A stretch of DNA of 64,000 nucleotides from Inquilinus ginsengisoli_A (GCF_031453975.1 NZ_JAVDPW010000009.1:310001-374000); one strand, 5' to 3'. Positions 8,246-17,919 are shown, numbered from the stretch's first letter. Notes: generated from the sequence alone by a model not told the origin. Translations and numbers: made by a program.

Positions 8246-9433
8246 ATGACCGACCTGCCGACCATCCGCCTGCAGCCCGGCCGCGACAAGCGCGTCGCCG
8301 CCGGCCACCCCTGGATCTTCTCCAACGAGATCGCCATGACCCCGGACCTGCGCGAGGTGCCGCTGGGCGCCCCGGTGCGGGTCGAGTCGGCGAACGGCAA
8401 GGCGCTGGGCGTCGGCGGCTTCAACCGGCACGCGTTGATCGCCGTCCGCATGCTGCACCGCGACCCGGGCATGGCGATCGACACCGCCTTCCTGCGCCGC
8501 CGCCTGGCCGCGGCCGTGGCCTTGCGCGACGGGCTGTTCGACCGGCCCTTCTACCGCCTGATCCATGCCGAGGCCGACGGGCTGCCCGGGCTGATCGTCG
8601 ACCGCTACGGCGACGTGCTGGTGGTGCAGAGCAACACCGCGCTGATGGACCGGCTGGAAGGGCCGCTATGCGATGCGCTGGAGGAGCTGCTGAAGCCCCG
8701 CGCCATCGTGCTGCGCAACGACAGCGCCGTGCGCAGCCTGGAAGGGCTGGCGGAGGAGGTGCGGGTCGCCCGCGGCGCCCTCGACGGCCCGGTCGCGGTC
8801 GAGGAGAACGGCGCGGTGTTCGAGGCCGACCCGCTCGGCGGCCAGAAGACCGGCTGGTTCTTCGACCAGCGCGACAACCGCGCCTTTGTGGCCAAGCTGG
8901 CGCGCGGCCGGCGGATGATCGACGTCTACACCCACACCGGTGGCTTCGGCATCCAGGCGGCGCTGGCCGGCGCCGCCGCGGTGACGCTGGTCGACCGCTC
9001 GGCCCCGTCGCTGGAGCTGGCGGCGAAGGCGGCGGCGGCCAACGGCGTCGCCGACCGGGTAACGACGGCGCGGGGCGAGGCCTTCGCCGAGATCGAGCGC
9101 CGCGGCGGCGAGGGCGAGCGCTGGGAGGTGGTGGTGGTCGACCCGCCGGCCTTCGTGAAGTCGAAGAAGGACCTCGCCGCCGGGTCGCGGGGCTATGCCA
9201 AGCTGACCCGTCTCGCCGCCCGGATCACCGCGCCCGGCGGCTTCCTCTGCGCCTTCTCCTGCAGCCATCACGTCGACCCGGTGCTGTTCGCCGAGCAGGT
9301 GGCGCGCGGCCTGGTCGATGCCGGGCGCACCGGGCGCATCCTGCGCCAGTCCGGCGCCGGGCCGGACCATCCGGTGCACCCGCTGCTGCCGGAAAGCGCC
9401 TATCTCAAGGGCATCGTGCTGCAGCTGGACTGA
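8246..9433 (+). CDS. Class I SAM-dependent rRNA methyltransferase (RlmI-like)
   Basis: A 395-residue protein with an N-terminal PUA RNA-binding domain (RLQPGRDKRVAAGHPWIFSNE) and a C-terminal Rossmann methyltransferase domain. RlmI methylates the C5 of a 23S rRNA cytosine; this relative has the same architecture, with GWFFDQRDNR, a SAM-binding DVYTHTGGFG loop, the catalytic-pocket motif DPPAFVKSKKDL, and a cysteine in AFSCSHH. I used the ATG just before the conserved PUA start; longer in-frame starts add unconserved residues. It stands alone and is divergent from the NiCoT gene. Confidence 0.85.
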   Translation: MTDLPTIRLQPGRDKRVAAGHPWIFSNEIAMTPDLREVPLGAPVRVESANGKALGVGGFNRHALIAVRMLHRDPGMAIDTAFLRRRLAAAVALRDGLFDRPFYRLIHAEADGLPGLIVDRYGDVLVVQSNTALMDRLEGPLCDALEELLKPRAIVLRNDSAVRSLEGLAEEVRVARGALDGPVAVEENGAVFEADPLGGQKTGWFFDQRDNRAFVAKLARGRRMIDVYTHTGGFGIQAALAGAAAVTLVDRSAPSLELAAKAAAANGVADRVTTARGEAFAEIERRGGEGERWEVVVVDPPAFVKSKKDLAAGSRGYAKLTRLAARITAPGGFLCAFSCSHHVDPVLFAEQVARGLVDAGRTGRILRQSGAGPDHPVHPLLPESAYLKGIVLQLD

Positions 9434-9453
9434 CGAGCCCTCTCCGCCCGGGG

Positions 9454-9489
9454 TTGACAAGCCGGCCTCCAGCCGCTGGTCTAGACCAG
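9454..9489 (+). promoter_or_regulatory. Promoter -35 element and DasR/NagR-like GntR operator
   Basis: TTGACA is followed 16 bases later by the perfect 14-base palindrome CTGGTCTAGACCAG (last 14 bases of this feature). The TGGTCTAGACCA core matches the operators of HutC-subfamily GntR regulators such as DasR/NagR, which sense amino-sugar phosphates. The palindrome would cover the expected -10 position, so binding should repress the sugar-binding-protein gene that starts 23 bases downstream. The regulator itself is not in the window. Confidence 0.65.
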
Positions 9490-9512
9490 ACAAGAGGGGG
9501 AGGCCCAAGACC

Positions 9513-10787
9513 ATGAACACCATCGCATCGCGCGCGCTGCTGGCCGGCGCCGCGCTCATCGCCCTGGCTGGCGCAGGGCTCACCGACGCCGCCCGGGCCG
9601 AGGACGTCACGCTGACGATCGAAAGCTGGCGCAACGACGATCTCAAGATCTGGCAGGACAAGATCGTCCCGGCCTTCGAAGCGTCGCATCCCGGCATCAA
9701 GCTGAACTTCGCGCCCTCGGCCCCGACCGAATACAACGCCGCGCTGAACGCCAAGATGGAGGGCGGGGTGGCCGGCGACATCATCGCCTGCCGCGCCTTC
9801 GACGCCTCGCTGGCGCTGTTCCAGAAGGGCCATCTGGCCCCGGTGAACGACCTCAAGGGCATCGAGAACTTCACCGACGCGGCCAAGACGGCGTGGAGCA
9901 CCGACGACGGCAAGACCACCTATTGCGTGCCGGTCGGCTCGGTCATCGGCGGCTTCATCTACAACAAGAAGATGTTCGACGATCTCGGCCTGGCCCCGCC
10001 GAAGACCCAGGCGGAATTCCTCGCCCTGCTCGACAAGATCAAGGCCGCCGGCGACGTGCCGCTGTCGCTCGGTAGCGCCGACCAGTGGGAGGCCGCGACC
10101 ATGGGCTTCCAGAACATCGGCCCTAACCACTGGCACGGCGAACCCGGCCGCAAGGCGCTGATCGCCGGCACCGCCAAGTTCACCGACGCGCCCTATGTCG
10201 CGGCCTGGGCCGAGCTGGCGACGTGGAAGCCCTACCTGGCCGACGGCTACCAGGCGCAATCCTACCCCGACAGCCAGAACCTGTTCACCCTGGGCCGCGC
10301 CGCGATCTACCCGGCCGGGTCGTGGGAGATCCCGCTGTTCGAGGCCCAGGCCGACTTCCCGCTCGGCGCCTTCCCGCCGCCGGTGGAGAAGGCCGGCGAT
10401 CCCTGCTTCATCTCGAACCACACCGATATCGGCTTCGGCATGAATGCCGGCGGCAAGCACCCCGAAGCCGCGCGGGCCTTCCTGGAATGGGTGGCGTCGG
10501 CGGAATTCGCGACGCTCTACACCAACGCCCTGCCGGGCTATTTCACCCTGTCGACCCACAAGGTCGAGCTGAAGGACCCGCTGGCGGCGCAGTTCCAGAG
10601 CTGGAAGGACAGCTGCGGCTCCAACATCCGGCTGGCGCACCAGATTCTGTCGCGCGGCAAGCCCAATGTCGACCAGGCGATCTGGAACGTCTCGGCCCAG
10701 GTGCTGAACGGCACCCTGACCGCGGAACAGGCCGGTGCCAAGGTGCAGGAGACCCTCGACGCCTGGTACAAGCCGCCGGGGAAGTAG
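9513..10787 (+). CDS. Sugar ABC transporter substrate-binding protein (family 1)
   Basis: An extracellular solute-binding protein of the COG1653 type, about 424 residues, with a clear Sec signal peptide ending AARAED. The mature part has the alternating binding-protein fold of carbohydrate importers (TIESWRNDDLKIWQDKIVPAFE, later GSWEIPLFEAQADFP). AGAGGGGGAGG lies about ten bases before the ATG. There are no permease or ATPase genes nearby, so this is an orphan component. The upstream palindrome suggests control by a GntR regulator of amino-sugar use, which makes N-acetylglucosamine or a related sugar the best guess for a ligand; this is inference only. Confidence 0.85.
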   Translation: MNTIASRALLAGAALIALAGAGLTDAARAEDVTLTIESWRNDDLKIWQDKIVPAFEASHPGIKLNFAPSAPTEYNAALNAKMEGGVAGDIIACRAFDASLALFQKGHLAPVNDLKGIENFTDAAKTAWSTDDGKTTYCVPVGSVIGGFIYNKKMFDDLGLAPPKTQAEFLALLDKIKAAGDVPLSLGSADQWEAATMGFQNIGPNHWHGEPGRKALIAGTAKFTDAPYVAAWAELATWKPYLADGYQAQSYPDSQNLFTLGRAAIYPAGSWEIPLFEAQADFPLGAFPPPVEKAGDPCFISNHTDIGFGMNAGGKHPEAARAFLEWVASAEFATLYTNALPGYFTLSTHKVELKDPLAAQFQSWKDSCGSNIRLAHQILSRGKPNVDQAIWNVSAQVLNGTLTAEQAGAKVQETLDAWYKPPGK

Positions 10788-10806
10788 GCCGGCACCTATC
10801 TCTTCT

Positions 10807-10896
10807 TGTCATGCCACGGCTTGACCGTGGCATCCAGGGGCGGCCAGAGCGGCTTTCCGTGGCCCCTGGATTGCCGGGTCAAGCCCGGCAATGACA
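10807..10896. repeat. Palindromic intergenic repeat between convergent genes
   Basis: The two ends are near-complementary: TGTCATGCCACGGCTTGACC at the left and the matching GGTCAAGCCCGGCAATGACA at the right, with CCAGGGG / CCCCTGG inside. Related elements occur at 16392 and, as a half copy, at 29592. All lie between genes that converge, so they may also work as bidirectional terminators. Confidence 0.8.
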
Positions 10897-10925
10897 GAAA
10901 AGAGATGAGGCGCGGCGCGATCCCC

Positions 10926-11693
10926 CTACGCGGCCACCCTCGCCAGCAGCAGCAGGCGGCGGAAGGGGAACAGGGTGCTGCCGTCCGGCTGCGGCGGATA
11001 GGCCTGGGCCAGCCGGGACGCGTAGGTGGCGATGAAGGCGTCCAGCTCGGGGCCCGACAGCGCCGCCATCACCGGCAGCAGCGCGGTGCCGCGCACCCAG
11101 TGCAGCACCGGATTGTCGCCCTTCAGCACGTGGAGATACTCGGTCTCCCAGATGTCGAGGGCGGCGCTGCGCGGCGCCAGCAGGTCGTAATAGGCGGACG
11201 GCATCCCGACCGGCGGGCGGCGCAGCCGGATCTTGCCGGCCCAGGGCGGCTCGGTCGCCAGCGCCCGCATCAGCACATGGCTCGGCGCGTCGAAGTTGCG
11301 CGGCATCTGCACCGCCAGCACCCCGCCGGGGGCGAGGAAGGACAGCAGGCGCGGAAACAGCGCCTCATGCCCCTCGACCCATTGCAGCGCGGCGTTGGAA
11401 AAGATCAGGTCGACCGGCTCGGCCGGCGCCCAGTCGGCGATGTCGGCCTCGACCCAGTCCAGGTCCGGATGGGTCGCCCGGGCCTCGCGCAGGGCGTTGC
11501 GGTCGCGGTCCAGGCCGGTGACCGCGGCGCGGGGCCAGCGTTCGGCCAGCTGCGCCGCCAGGGCGCCGCTGCCGCAGCCGAGATCGACGATCCGCTTCGG
11601 CGCGATGTCCGGCAGCCGGGTGATCAGGTCAAGCCCCGGCTGCAGCCGGGGACCGGCGAACTTCAAGGTCTGTGCGGGATTCCATTCCATCAC
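10926..11693 (-). CDS. tam: Trans-aconitate 2-methyltransferase
   Basis: A SAM-dependent methyltransferase of 255 residues, the normal length for Tam. It methyl-esterifies trans-aconitate, a by-product that inhibits aconitase. It starts with the family's MEWNPAQTLKFAGPR block. The SAM-binding motif VDLGCGSGAL lies near residue 36, and SNAALQWVEGH and QMPRNFDAPSH are also characteristic of Tam. The gene is divergent from the rpmH cluster and converges with the sugar-binding protein across a palindromic repeat. Confidence 0.85.
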   Translation of the reverse strand: MMEWNPAQTLKFAGPRLQPGLDLITRLPDIAPKRIVDLGCGSGALAAQLAERWPRAAVTGLDRDRNALREARATHPDLDWVEADIADWAPAEPVDLIFSNAALQWVEGHEALFPRLLSFLAPGGVLAVQMPRNFDAPSHVLMRALATEPPWAGKIRLRRPPVGMPSAYYDLLAPRSAALDIWETEYLHVLKGDNPVLHWVRGTALLPVMAALSGPELDAFIATYASRLAQAYPPQPDGSTLFPFRRLLLLARVAA

Positions 11694-11760
11694 AAAGTTC
11701 TACCGGAAAACCGGCGCCAGGCGTATCCCTTCGCGTCGAACGGCCGGGTTGCCCCCGCGG

Positions 11761-11780
11761 CCCGGTCACGCATGACCGGG
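11761..11780. repeat. Short palindrome in the tam/rpmH divergent region
   Basis: CCCGGTCA and TGACCGGG flank four bases. It sits 15 bases before the -35 box of the rpmH promoter and 68 bases before the tam start. It may be a regulator site for tam or simply a hairpin; nothing else points to a role. Confidence 0.35.
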
Positions 11781-11794
11781 TCGGGGCGGATCGA

Positions 11795-11823
11795 TTGACT
11801 CGGGCGCCCCTTCTGCCTATAAC
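11795..11823 (+). promoter_or_regulatory. rpmH promoter
   Basis: TTGACT and TATAAC are separated by 17 bases, a near-consensus housekeeping promoter. The likely start point lies 45-50 bases before the rpmH GTG. This should drive rpmH and probably the following rnpA-yidD-yidC-engB genes. Confidence 0.8.
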
Positions 11824-11877
11824 CCGCGACCTTTTGCGTCCGGCAGGACGTGAGTAGAGCTATCCGGAGTTCCGATC

Positions 11878-12012
11878 GTGAAGAGAACCTTTCAGCCCAG
11901 CAAGCTGGTGCGTGCGCGCCGCCATGGCTTCCGCGCCCGTATGGCGACCGTCGGCGGCCGTCGCGTCCTGTCCAATCGTCGCGCCAAGGGCCGGAAGCGC
12001 CTCTCCGCGTAA
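11878..12012 (+). CDS. rpmH: 50S ribosomal protein L34
   Basis: The translation is 44 residues, strongly basic, and has the L34 signature: KRTFQPSKLVRARRHGFRAR, then RRVLSNRRAKGRKRLSA. L34 is a component of the large ribosomal subunit. Translation starts at GTG, with GGAG eight bases upstream. It heads the universally conserved rpmH-rnpA-yidD-yidC order and has a strong promoter of its own. Confidence 0.98.
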   Translation: MKRTFQPSKLVRARRHGFRARMATVGGRRVLSNRRAKGRKRLSA

Positions 12013-12107
12013 TCCGGGCTCCGGCAGATTTGCCGTGGCAGATCTGCCGACTGCAAGCATGGGCAGGATTTTCGGTTCCGCGAATCCTGCCTGGCCGGGG
12101 TGACCGG

Positions 12108-12542
12108 ATGCGCGTCCGCCTTGACGATCCTTCCCTGATCCGCCTCGGCCGGCTGAAGAAGCGGGCCGAGTTTTTGGCCGTGGCCGCGACCCGCCGGAAA
12201 TGGGCGGCGCAGGGCGTCATCGTCCAGCTTCGCCGCTGGGACGGGGCGCCGGGCGAAGGCGCCGAGGACGGTCCGGACGGCTGCGACGTCCGCGTCGGCT
12301 ACACCGCCAGCCGCAAGGTCGGCAATTCCGTCATCCGCAACCGGGCGCGTCGCCGCCTGCGCGCCGCCGCCGCCGAGGTGCTCGGCCGCCGGGCCGCGCC
12401 GGGCCACGACCTGGTGCTGATCGCGCGCAGCGAGACCGTGCGCCGCCCCTTCGCGTCGCTGGTGGCCGATCTCGACCGGGCGCTGGAGAAGCTGGGCGCC
12501 GTGCGCCGGGAGCCGGCCGAGGCCGCGGGTCAGGGGGCGTGA
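12108..12542 (+). CDS. rnpA: Ribonuclease P protein component
   Basis: The protein subunit of RNase P, which matures the 5' ends of tRNAs; 144 residues. It has the family signature RNRARRRLRAAAAE preceded by GYTASRKVGNSV, and begins with the usual RLGRLKKRAEFLAVA. An acidic insert around residues 45-60 (PGEGAEDGPDGCD) is typical of alphaproteobacterial forms. The stop overlaps the yidD start by GTGA, showing translational coupling. Confidence 0.97.
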   Translation: MRVRLDDPSLIRLGRLKKRAEFLAVAATRRKWAAQGVIVQLRRWDGAPGEGAEDGPDGCDVRVGYTASRKVGNSVIRNRARRRLRAAAAEVLGRRAAPGHDLVLIARSETVRRPFASLVADLDRALEKLGAVRREPAEAAGQGA

Positions 12543-12838
12543 GCCCGCTGGCCCATGTGCTGCGCGGCGCGGTGATCGGCTATCGCTACAGCCTGTCGGC
12601 GCTGATCGGACGCAACTGCCGCTTCGCGCCCACTTGCTCCGCCTATGCGATCGAGGCTATTGAGCGGCACGGTGCGATCGTCGGGGGCTGGCTGGCCCTG
12701 CGGCGCATTGCGCGTTGCCACCCCTGGGGCGGATCGGGGTATGACCCCGTGCCCGATGCCCCGACCAAGACTGCCGGCGGACCCGGCCGCGATTCGTGCT
12801 GCGGCCCGGCCCACCGACAGATGACCGCCCCTGATTGA
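12539..12838 (+). CDS. yidD: Membrane protein insertion efficiency factor
   Basis: A small cytoplasmic/membrane-associated protein of 99 residues that assists YidC-dependent insertion. The signature runs CRFAPTCSAYAIEAIERHG followed by RCHPWGGSGYDPVP, all intact. The start is GTG inside the rnpA stop. A C-terminal tail of about 25 residues with two adjacent cysteines (DSCCGP) is longer than in many homologues. Confidence 0.95.
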   Translation: MSPLAHVLRGAVIGYRYSLSALIGRNCRFAPTCSAYAIEAIERHGAIVGGWLALRRIARCHPWGGSGYDPVPDAPTKTAGGPGRDSCCGPAHRQMTAPD

Positions 12839-12891
12839 TTGACCGGCCGGCCAGACTATCGGGCTGGCGCCGGGACCGGAGCTTCGATGCG

Positions 12892-14715
12892 ATGACCGAC
12901 CAGAAGAACCTGATCCTGGCGATCGCCCTTTCGCTCGCCATTCTGCTCGGCTTCCAGTTCCTGTTCCCGGGATCGACGCCGGCGCCGACCCCTGAGCAGC
13001 AGCAGCAGACGGCGACCACCACCTCGACCGCCTCGCCCCAGGCGCCGACCGCGATCGGCTCGGGCCCGGTGGCCCCGGTCGAACGGTCCCAGGCCCTGGC
13101 CCAGACCCAGCGCGTCAAGATCGACGCGCCGCGCATGCACGGCTCGATCAACCTGACCGGCGGCCGGCTCGACGACGTCACCCTGCGCGACTACCGCGAA
13201 ACGGTGGATCCGAACAGCCCGGAGATCGTGCTGCTGACGCCGCGCACCGCGGCCTCGCCCTACTACGCCGACTATGGCTGGGCGCCCAGCGACCCGTCGA
13301 TCCCGGTGCCCGGCACCGACACGGTGTGGACCGCCGACCGCGAGACCCTGACGGCCGACGCGCCGGTGGTGCTGAGCTGGGACAACGGCCAGGGGCTGGT
13401 GTTCCAGCGCGCGATCTCGGTCGACGCCAACTACATGTTCACGGTGGTCCAGCGCGTGGTCAACAACACCGGCAAGCCGGTGGAGCTGGCGCCCTATGGC
13501 CGCGTGCTGCGCTTCGGCACGCCGGTGACCCAGGGCTACTACGTGCTGCATGAGGGCCCCTACGGCGTCTTCAACGGCACGCTGGACGAGAAGACCTACA
13601 AGGACATCCAGGACGACAAGGCGGTCCGCCACACCACCACCGGCGGCTGGCTCGGCTTCACCGACAAGTACTGGCTGGTGGCGCTGGTGCCGGACCAGGC
13701 GGCCAAGGTCGACACCCAGTTCCTGCACCAGTCGGACGGCGAGGGCCGCTACCTCGCGACCTACCAGGGCGAGGCCCAGACGGTGGCCCCCGGCCAGACG
13801 CTGGAATCGACCGGGCGCCTGTTCGCCGGCGCCAAGGAAGTCGACCTGATCAGCAGCTACGCCGACACGCTGGGCATCACCAAGTTCGATTTCGCCATCG
13901 ACTTCGGCTGGTTCTGGTTCCTGACCAAGCCGTTCTTCAAGATCCTCGCCTGGATCCACAGCGTGGTCGGCAATTTCGGCCTGTCGATCATGATCTTCAC
14001 CCTGGCGCTGAAGCTCCTGTTCTACCCGCTGGCGGACAAGTCCTACCGCTCGATGGCGAAGATGAAGGCGCTGCAGCCCGAGATGGTGAAGCTGCGCGAG
14101 CGCTTCGCCGACGACAAGGCCAAGCAGCAGCAGGAGCTGATGGCGCTGTACAAGCGCGAGAAGGTCAACCCGGCCGCCGGTTGCCTGCCGATCGTGATCC
14201 AGATCCCGGTGTTCTTCGCGCTCTACAAGGTGCTGCTGGTCACCATCGAGATGCGGCACGCGCCGTTCTTCGGCTGGATCCACGACCTGTCGGCACCGGA
14301 CCCGACCACGGTGTTCAACCTGTTCGGCCTGATCCCGTGGACGCCGCCGTCGATGCTGATGATCGGCGCCGCGCCGATCATCATGGGCTTCACCATGTTC
14401 CTGCAGCAGAAGCTGAACCCGGCGCCGGCCGACCCGGTCCAGGCCAAGGTGTTCATGCTGCTGCCGGTCGTGTTCACCTTCATGCTCGCGCATTTCCCGG
14501 TCGGGCTGGTGGTGTACTGGGCCTGGAACAACACCCTCACGATCCTCCAGCAATGGTCGATCATGAAGCGGATGCATGTGAAGATCTCGGGCGGGCTCGA
14601 GGAATCGGCCGAACCGGCGCCGTCGCTGCCGCCTTCGGTGACCCGGAAGAAGAACGGCGACGGCACGCCGAAGACCGGCGGCGCCACCCGCAAGCCGGCA
14701 GGCCGCAAGGGGTGA
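12892..14715 (+). CDS. yidC: Membrane protein insertase YidC
   Basis: The inner-membrane insertase that works alone or with SecYEG; about 607 residues. The N-terminus is an uncleaved membrane anchor (NLILAIALSLAILLGFQF), followed by a Pro/Gln/Thr-rich linker and the large periplasmic domain. The conserved 60KD_IMP core follows from about residue 345, with LKLLFYPLADKSYRSMAKMK, PAAGCLPIVIQIPVFFALYK and the last helices ending VVYWAWNNTLTILQQW. I chose the ATG directly before TDQKNL, as in related proteins; a TTG 57 bases upstream is also in frame. The stop overlaps the engB GTG. Confidence 0.97.
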   Translation: MTDQKNLILAIALSLAILLGFQFLFPGSTPAPTPEQQQQTATTTSTASPQAPTAIGSGPVAPVERSQALAQTQRVKIDAPRMHGSINLTGGRLDDVTLRDYRETVDPNSPEIVLLTPRTAASPYYADYGWAPSDPSIPVPGTDTVWTADRETLTADAPVVLSWDNGQGLVFQRAISVDANYMFTVVQRVVNNTGKPVELAPYGRVLRFGTPVTQGYYVLHEGPYGVFNGTLDEKTYKDIQDDKAVRHTTTGGWLGFTDKYWLVALVPDQAAKVDTQFLHQSDGEGRYLATYQGEAQTVAPGQTLESTGRLFAGAKEVDLISSYADTLGITKFDFAIDFGWFWFLTKPFFKILAWIHSVVGNFGLSIMIFTLALKLLFYPLADKSYRSMAKMKALQPEMVKLRERFADDKAKQQQELMALYKREKVNPAAGCLPIVIQIPVFFALYKVLLVTIEMRHAPFFGWIHDLSAPDPTTVFNLFGLIPWTPPSMLMIGAAPIIMGFTMFLQQKLNPAPADPVQAKVFMLLPVVFTFMLAHFPVGLVVYWAWNNTLTILQQWSIMKRMHVKISGGLEESAEPAPSLPPSVTRKKNGDGTPKTGGATRKPAGRKG

Positions 14716-15389
14716 CCGACCCCCAGGCCGGCCCGGCCCAGCCCGGCGAGACCAAGGCATACAGCGCCGCGGCGATCGAGGCGGGCCGGCTGCTCTTCGC
14801 CCAGGAATGCCACTTCACCTGGGGGGCTGCGGCGTTGGACGGCCTGCCGCCGGCGGGGCTGCCGGAGATCGCCTTCGCCGGCCGCTCCAATGTCGGCAAG
14901 TCCAGCCTGGTCAACGCCCTGACCGGGCGGAAGACCCTGGCCCGCACCAGCCACACCCCGGGCCGCACCCAGCAGCTGAACTTCTTCGACCTCGGCGGCC
15001 GGCTGGCGCTGGTCGACCTGCCGGGCTACGGCTACGCCAAGGTGTCGAAGTCGCTGGTCGCCAGCTGGACCGAGACGCTCAAAGGCTACCTGCGCGGCCG
15101 GGTCACCCTGCGCCGTGCCCTGGTGCTGGTCGACGGCCGCCACGGCATCAAGGATTCCGACGGGGACATCCTGAAGCTGCTCGACGACACCGCCGTCGCC
15201 ACCCAGGTGGTGCTGACCAAGATGGACAAGGTCGGCAAGGGCGAGCGCGAGCGCCGGATCCCGGAGGTCGAGGCGGTGCTCAAGGCGCACCCGGCGGCCT
15301 TCCCGCATGTGCTGTTGACCAGCAGCGACAGCGGCGAGGGCATCCCCGAGCTGCGGGCCTTTCTCACGGATATCGCCCAGCACGGTTGA
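14712..15389 (+). CDS. engB: Ribosome biogenesis GTP-binding protein EngB (YihA/YsxC)
   Basis: A GTPase needed for 50S subunit assembly, 225 residues. The G motifs are all visible: G1 GRSNVGKSSL, the switch G2/G3 region with TPGRTQQLNFF and DLPGYGYAKVSK, and G4 TKMDKV. The start is GTG within the yidC stop codon (GTGA overlap), so it is translated with yidC. The N-terminal 25 residues are variable. Length is normal. Confidence 0.96.
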   Translation: MTDPQAGPAQPGETKAYSAAAIEAGRLLFAQECHFTWGAAALDGLPPAGLPEIAFAGRSNVGKSSLVNALTGRKTLARTSHTPGRTQQLNFFDLGGRLALVDLPGYGYAKVSKSLVASWTETLKGYLRGRVTLRRALVLVDGRHGIKDSDGDILKLLDDTAVATQVVLTKMDKVGKGERERRIPEVEAVLKAHPAAFPHVLLTSSDSGEGIPELRAFLTDIAQHG

Positions 15390-15451
15390 TCGCGGCCCCG
15401 CGGTCGGGCATGAGAGGGACGCCGGCAACTAGCTCGCAGGATTCGAGCCCG

Positions 15452-16366
<915 letters not shown>

Positions 16367-16391
16367 GCCCGCGCGTGAGGCTCCCCTTATC

Positions 16392-16483
16392 CTGTCATTG
16401 CCGGACTTGACCCGGCAATCCAGGGGCCACCCAGAGCGGCATCGACATTTCCTGGATGCCCGGGTCAGGCCCGGGCATGACAG
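16392..16483. repeat. Palindromic intergenic repeat between argB and the hydrolase gene
   Basis: The left arm begins CTGTCATTGCCGGACTTGAC and the right arm ends GTCAGGCCCGGGCATGACAG, with CCAGG / CCTGG inside. It belongs to the same family as the element at 10807 and again separates two convergent genes. Confidence 0.8.
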
Positions 16484-16527
16484 AATGGAATTGGGGGAAA
16501 GAGGTCAGGGCCGCCCTGCGTCGTTCC

Positions 16528-17757
16528 CTACGCCTCAATCAACTCTGCCACGACGTCCAGCAGCACATCCGCCCCGGCCGCAAGGTCGGCCGGTGCGGTG
16601 AACTCCGCCGGGTTGTGGCTGATGCCGCCGCGGCTGGGTACGAAGATCATCGCCGCCGGCGCGATTCGGGCGATCATCTGCGCGTCGTGGCCGGCGCCGG
16701 AGGTCATGCGGCGATGGCCCAGGCCGCGCCGTCCCGCCGCCGCCGCGACCAGCCCGACCAGCGCCGGGTCGAACCGCACCGGCTGGAAGCGCGCCAGCCG
16801 CTCGGTCGCCACCGTCACCCCTTCCGATTCGGCCAGGCCCTCCAGGAACCGCGCCAGCGAATCCTCCGCGGCCTGCAGCCGCTCTTCCTCCGGGTCGCGC
16901 AGGTCGACGGTGAAGACCGCGCGCGACGGGATCACATTGATCGCATCGGGCTCGAAGCGCAGCGACCCGACGGTGGCCAGGGTGCCGGCATTGGCGCCCG
17001 CCACCCGGTCGCGCAGATGGGCGATCACGCGGGCCGCGGCCAGGCCGGCATCGCGGCGGGCGGCGATCGGCGTGGTGCCGGCATGGTTGGCGGCGCCCTC
17101 GATCGTCACCCGCTGCCACGAGATGCCCTGCAGCGAATCGACCGCGCCGATGGCCAGCCCCGCCGCCTCCAGGACCGGGCCCTGCTCGATGTGCAGCTCG
17201 AGATAGCAATGCGGGCGGATCGCGCCGGGCGCCAGGTCGCCGGCATAGCCGATGCGGGCCAGCTCCTCGCCCAGCACGCAGCCGTCGCTGTCCACCGCGG
17301 CCAGCGCCGCATCGATGTCCAGCCCGCCGGCATGGACCAGCGACCCCATCATGTCCGGCTGGAACCGCACCCCCTCCTCATTGGTGAAGGCGGCGACCGC
17401 GATCGGCCGCGCCGGGGCGGCGCCGGCCTGCCGCAGCGCCTCGACCACAGCCAGCCCCGCCAGCACGCCGTAGCAGCCGTCATAGATCCCGGCGTCGATC
17501 ACGCTGTCGATGTGGGAGCCGATCATGACGGGGTCGGCAACCTGGGAGACAGGCCACAGGCCGAAGATGTTGCCGATGCGGTCGACCCGGACCTCCAGCC
17601 CGGCCTCGCGCATCCAGCCGGCCAGCAGGTCGCGGCCCTCGCGGTCGGCATCGGTCAGGGCCAGCCGGCTCAGCGCCCCCGACGCGGTCCGGCCGACCGC
17701 CCCGAGTCGCTGGAGCCGGTCGAGCAGGCGGGCATGGTCGATCGCGGGGGCGTTCAT
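16528..17757 (-). CDS. M20-family Zn-dependent hydrolase (N-carbamoyl-L-amino acid hydrolase / allantoate amidohydrolase type)
   Basis: A cytosolic binuclear-metal amidohydrolase of 409 residues. The metal-site motifs of this subgroup are all present: GSHIDSV, YDGCYGV, FTNEEGVRF, LHIEQGP, and SGAGHDAQ plus GISHNPAE near the end. Members hydrolyse N-carbamoyl-amino acids, allantoate or ureidoglycolate; sequence alone does not decide among these, and no purine or hydantoin genes are nearby. It is divergent from an iron-dependent alcohol dehydrogenase gene, with a short palindrome between them. Confidence 0.88.
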   Translation of the reverse strand: MNAPAIDHARLLDRLQRLGAVGRTASGALSRLALTDADREGRDLLAGWMREAGLEVRVDRIGNIFGLWPVSQVADPVMIGSHIDSVIDAGIYDGCYGVLAGLAVVEALRQAGAAPARPIAVAAFTNEEGVRFQPDMMGSLVHAGGLDIDAALAAVDSDGCVLGEELARIGYAGDLAPGAIRPHCYLELHIEQGPVLEAAGLAIGAVDSLQGISWQRVTIEGAANHAGTTPIAARRDAGLAAARVIAHLRDRVAGANAGTLATVGSLRFEPDAINVIPSRAVFTVDLRDPEEERLQAAEDSLARFLEGLAESEGVTVATERLARFQPVRFDPALVGLVAAAAGRRGLGHRRMTSGAGHDAQMIARIAPAAMIFVPSRGGISHNPAEFTAPADLAAGADVLLDVVAELIEA

Positions 17758-17831
17758 GTCGGGTCCGAAGCGGTTGCCGCGGCAGGATATCGCGTCGGCC
17801 GGTCGATCGGTTTGCGTATCAGCCCGCGCCG

Positions 17832-17846
17832 CGCAAAGGCTTTGCG
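17832..17846. promoter_or_regulatory. Palindrome in the hydrolase / alcohol dehydrogenase intergenic region
   Basis: CGCAAAG-G-CTTTGCG is a perfect 7-bp inverted repeat with one central base. It lies between two divergent starts (75 and 74 bases away), so a dimeric repressor here could control both. The CGCAAAG half-site loosely resembles LacI-family operators. No regulator gene is adjacent. Confidence 0.45.
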
Positions 17847-17919
17847 TGGGTCATGGCGCGGCTTCCGGTGGCCGGCGGCATCCTCTAGGGTTTGCCGGAC
17901 GAATGCCGGGGAGGACCGC

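Noticed and set aside
11795..12838. Chromosome replication origin near rpmH-rnpA
   Set aside because: In many bacteria dnaA-oriC adjoins rpmH, but there is no dnaA, dnaN or cluster of DnaA boxes here. In alphaproteobacteria this cluster is commonly away from the origin.
12856..14760. A 634-codon open frame opposite yidC and engB
   Set aside because: A mirror of strongly biased codons on the other strand; the Arg/His/Gln-rich product resembles no protein, while yidC on the plus strand is unmistakable.
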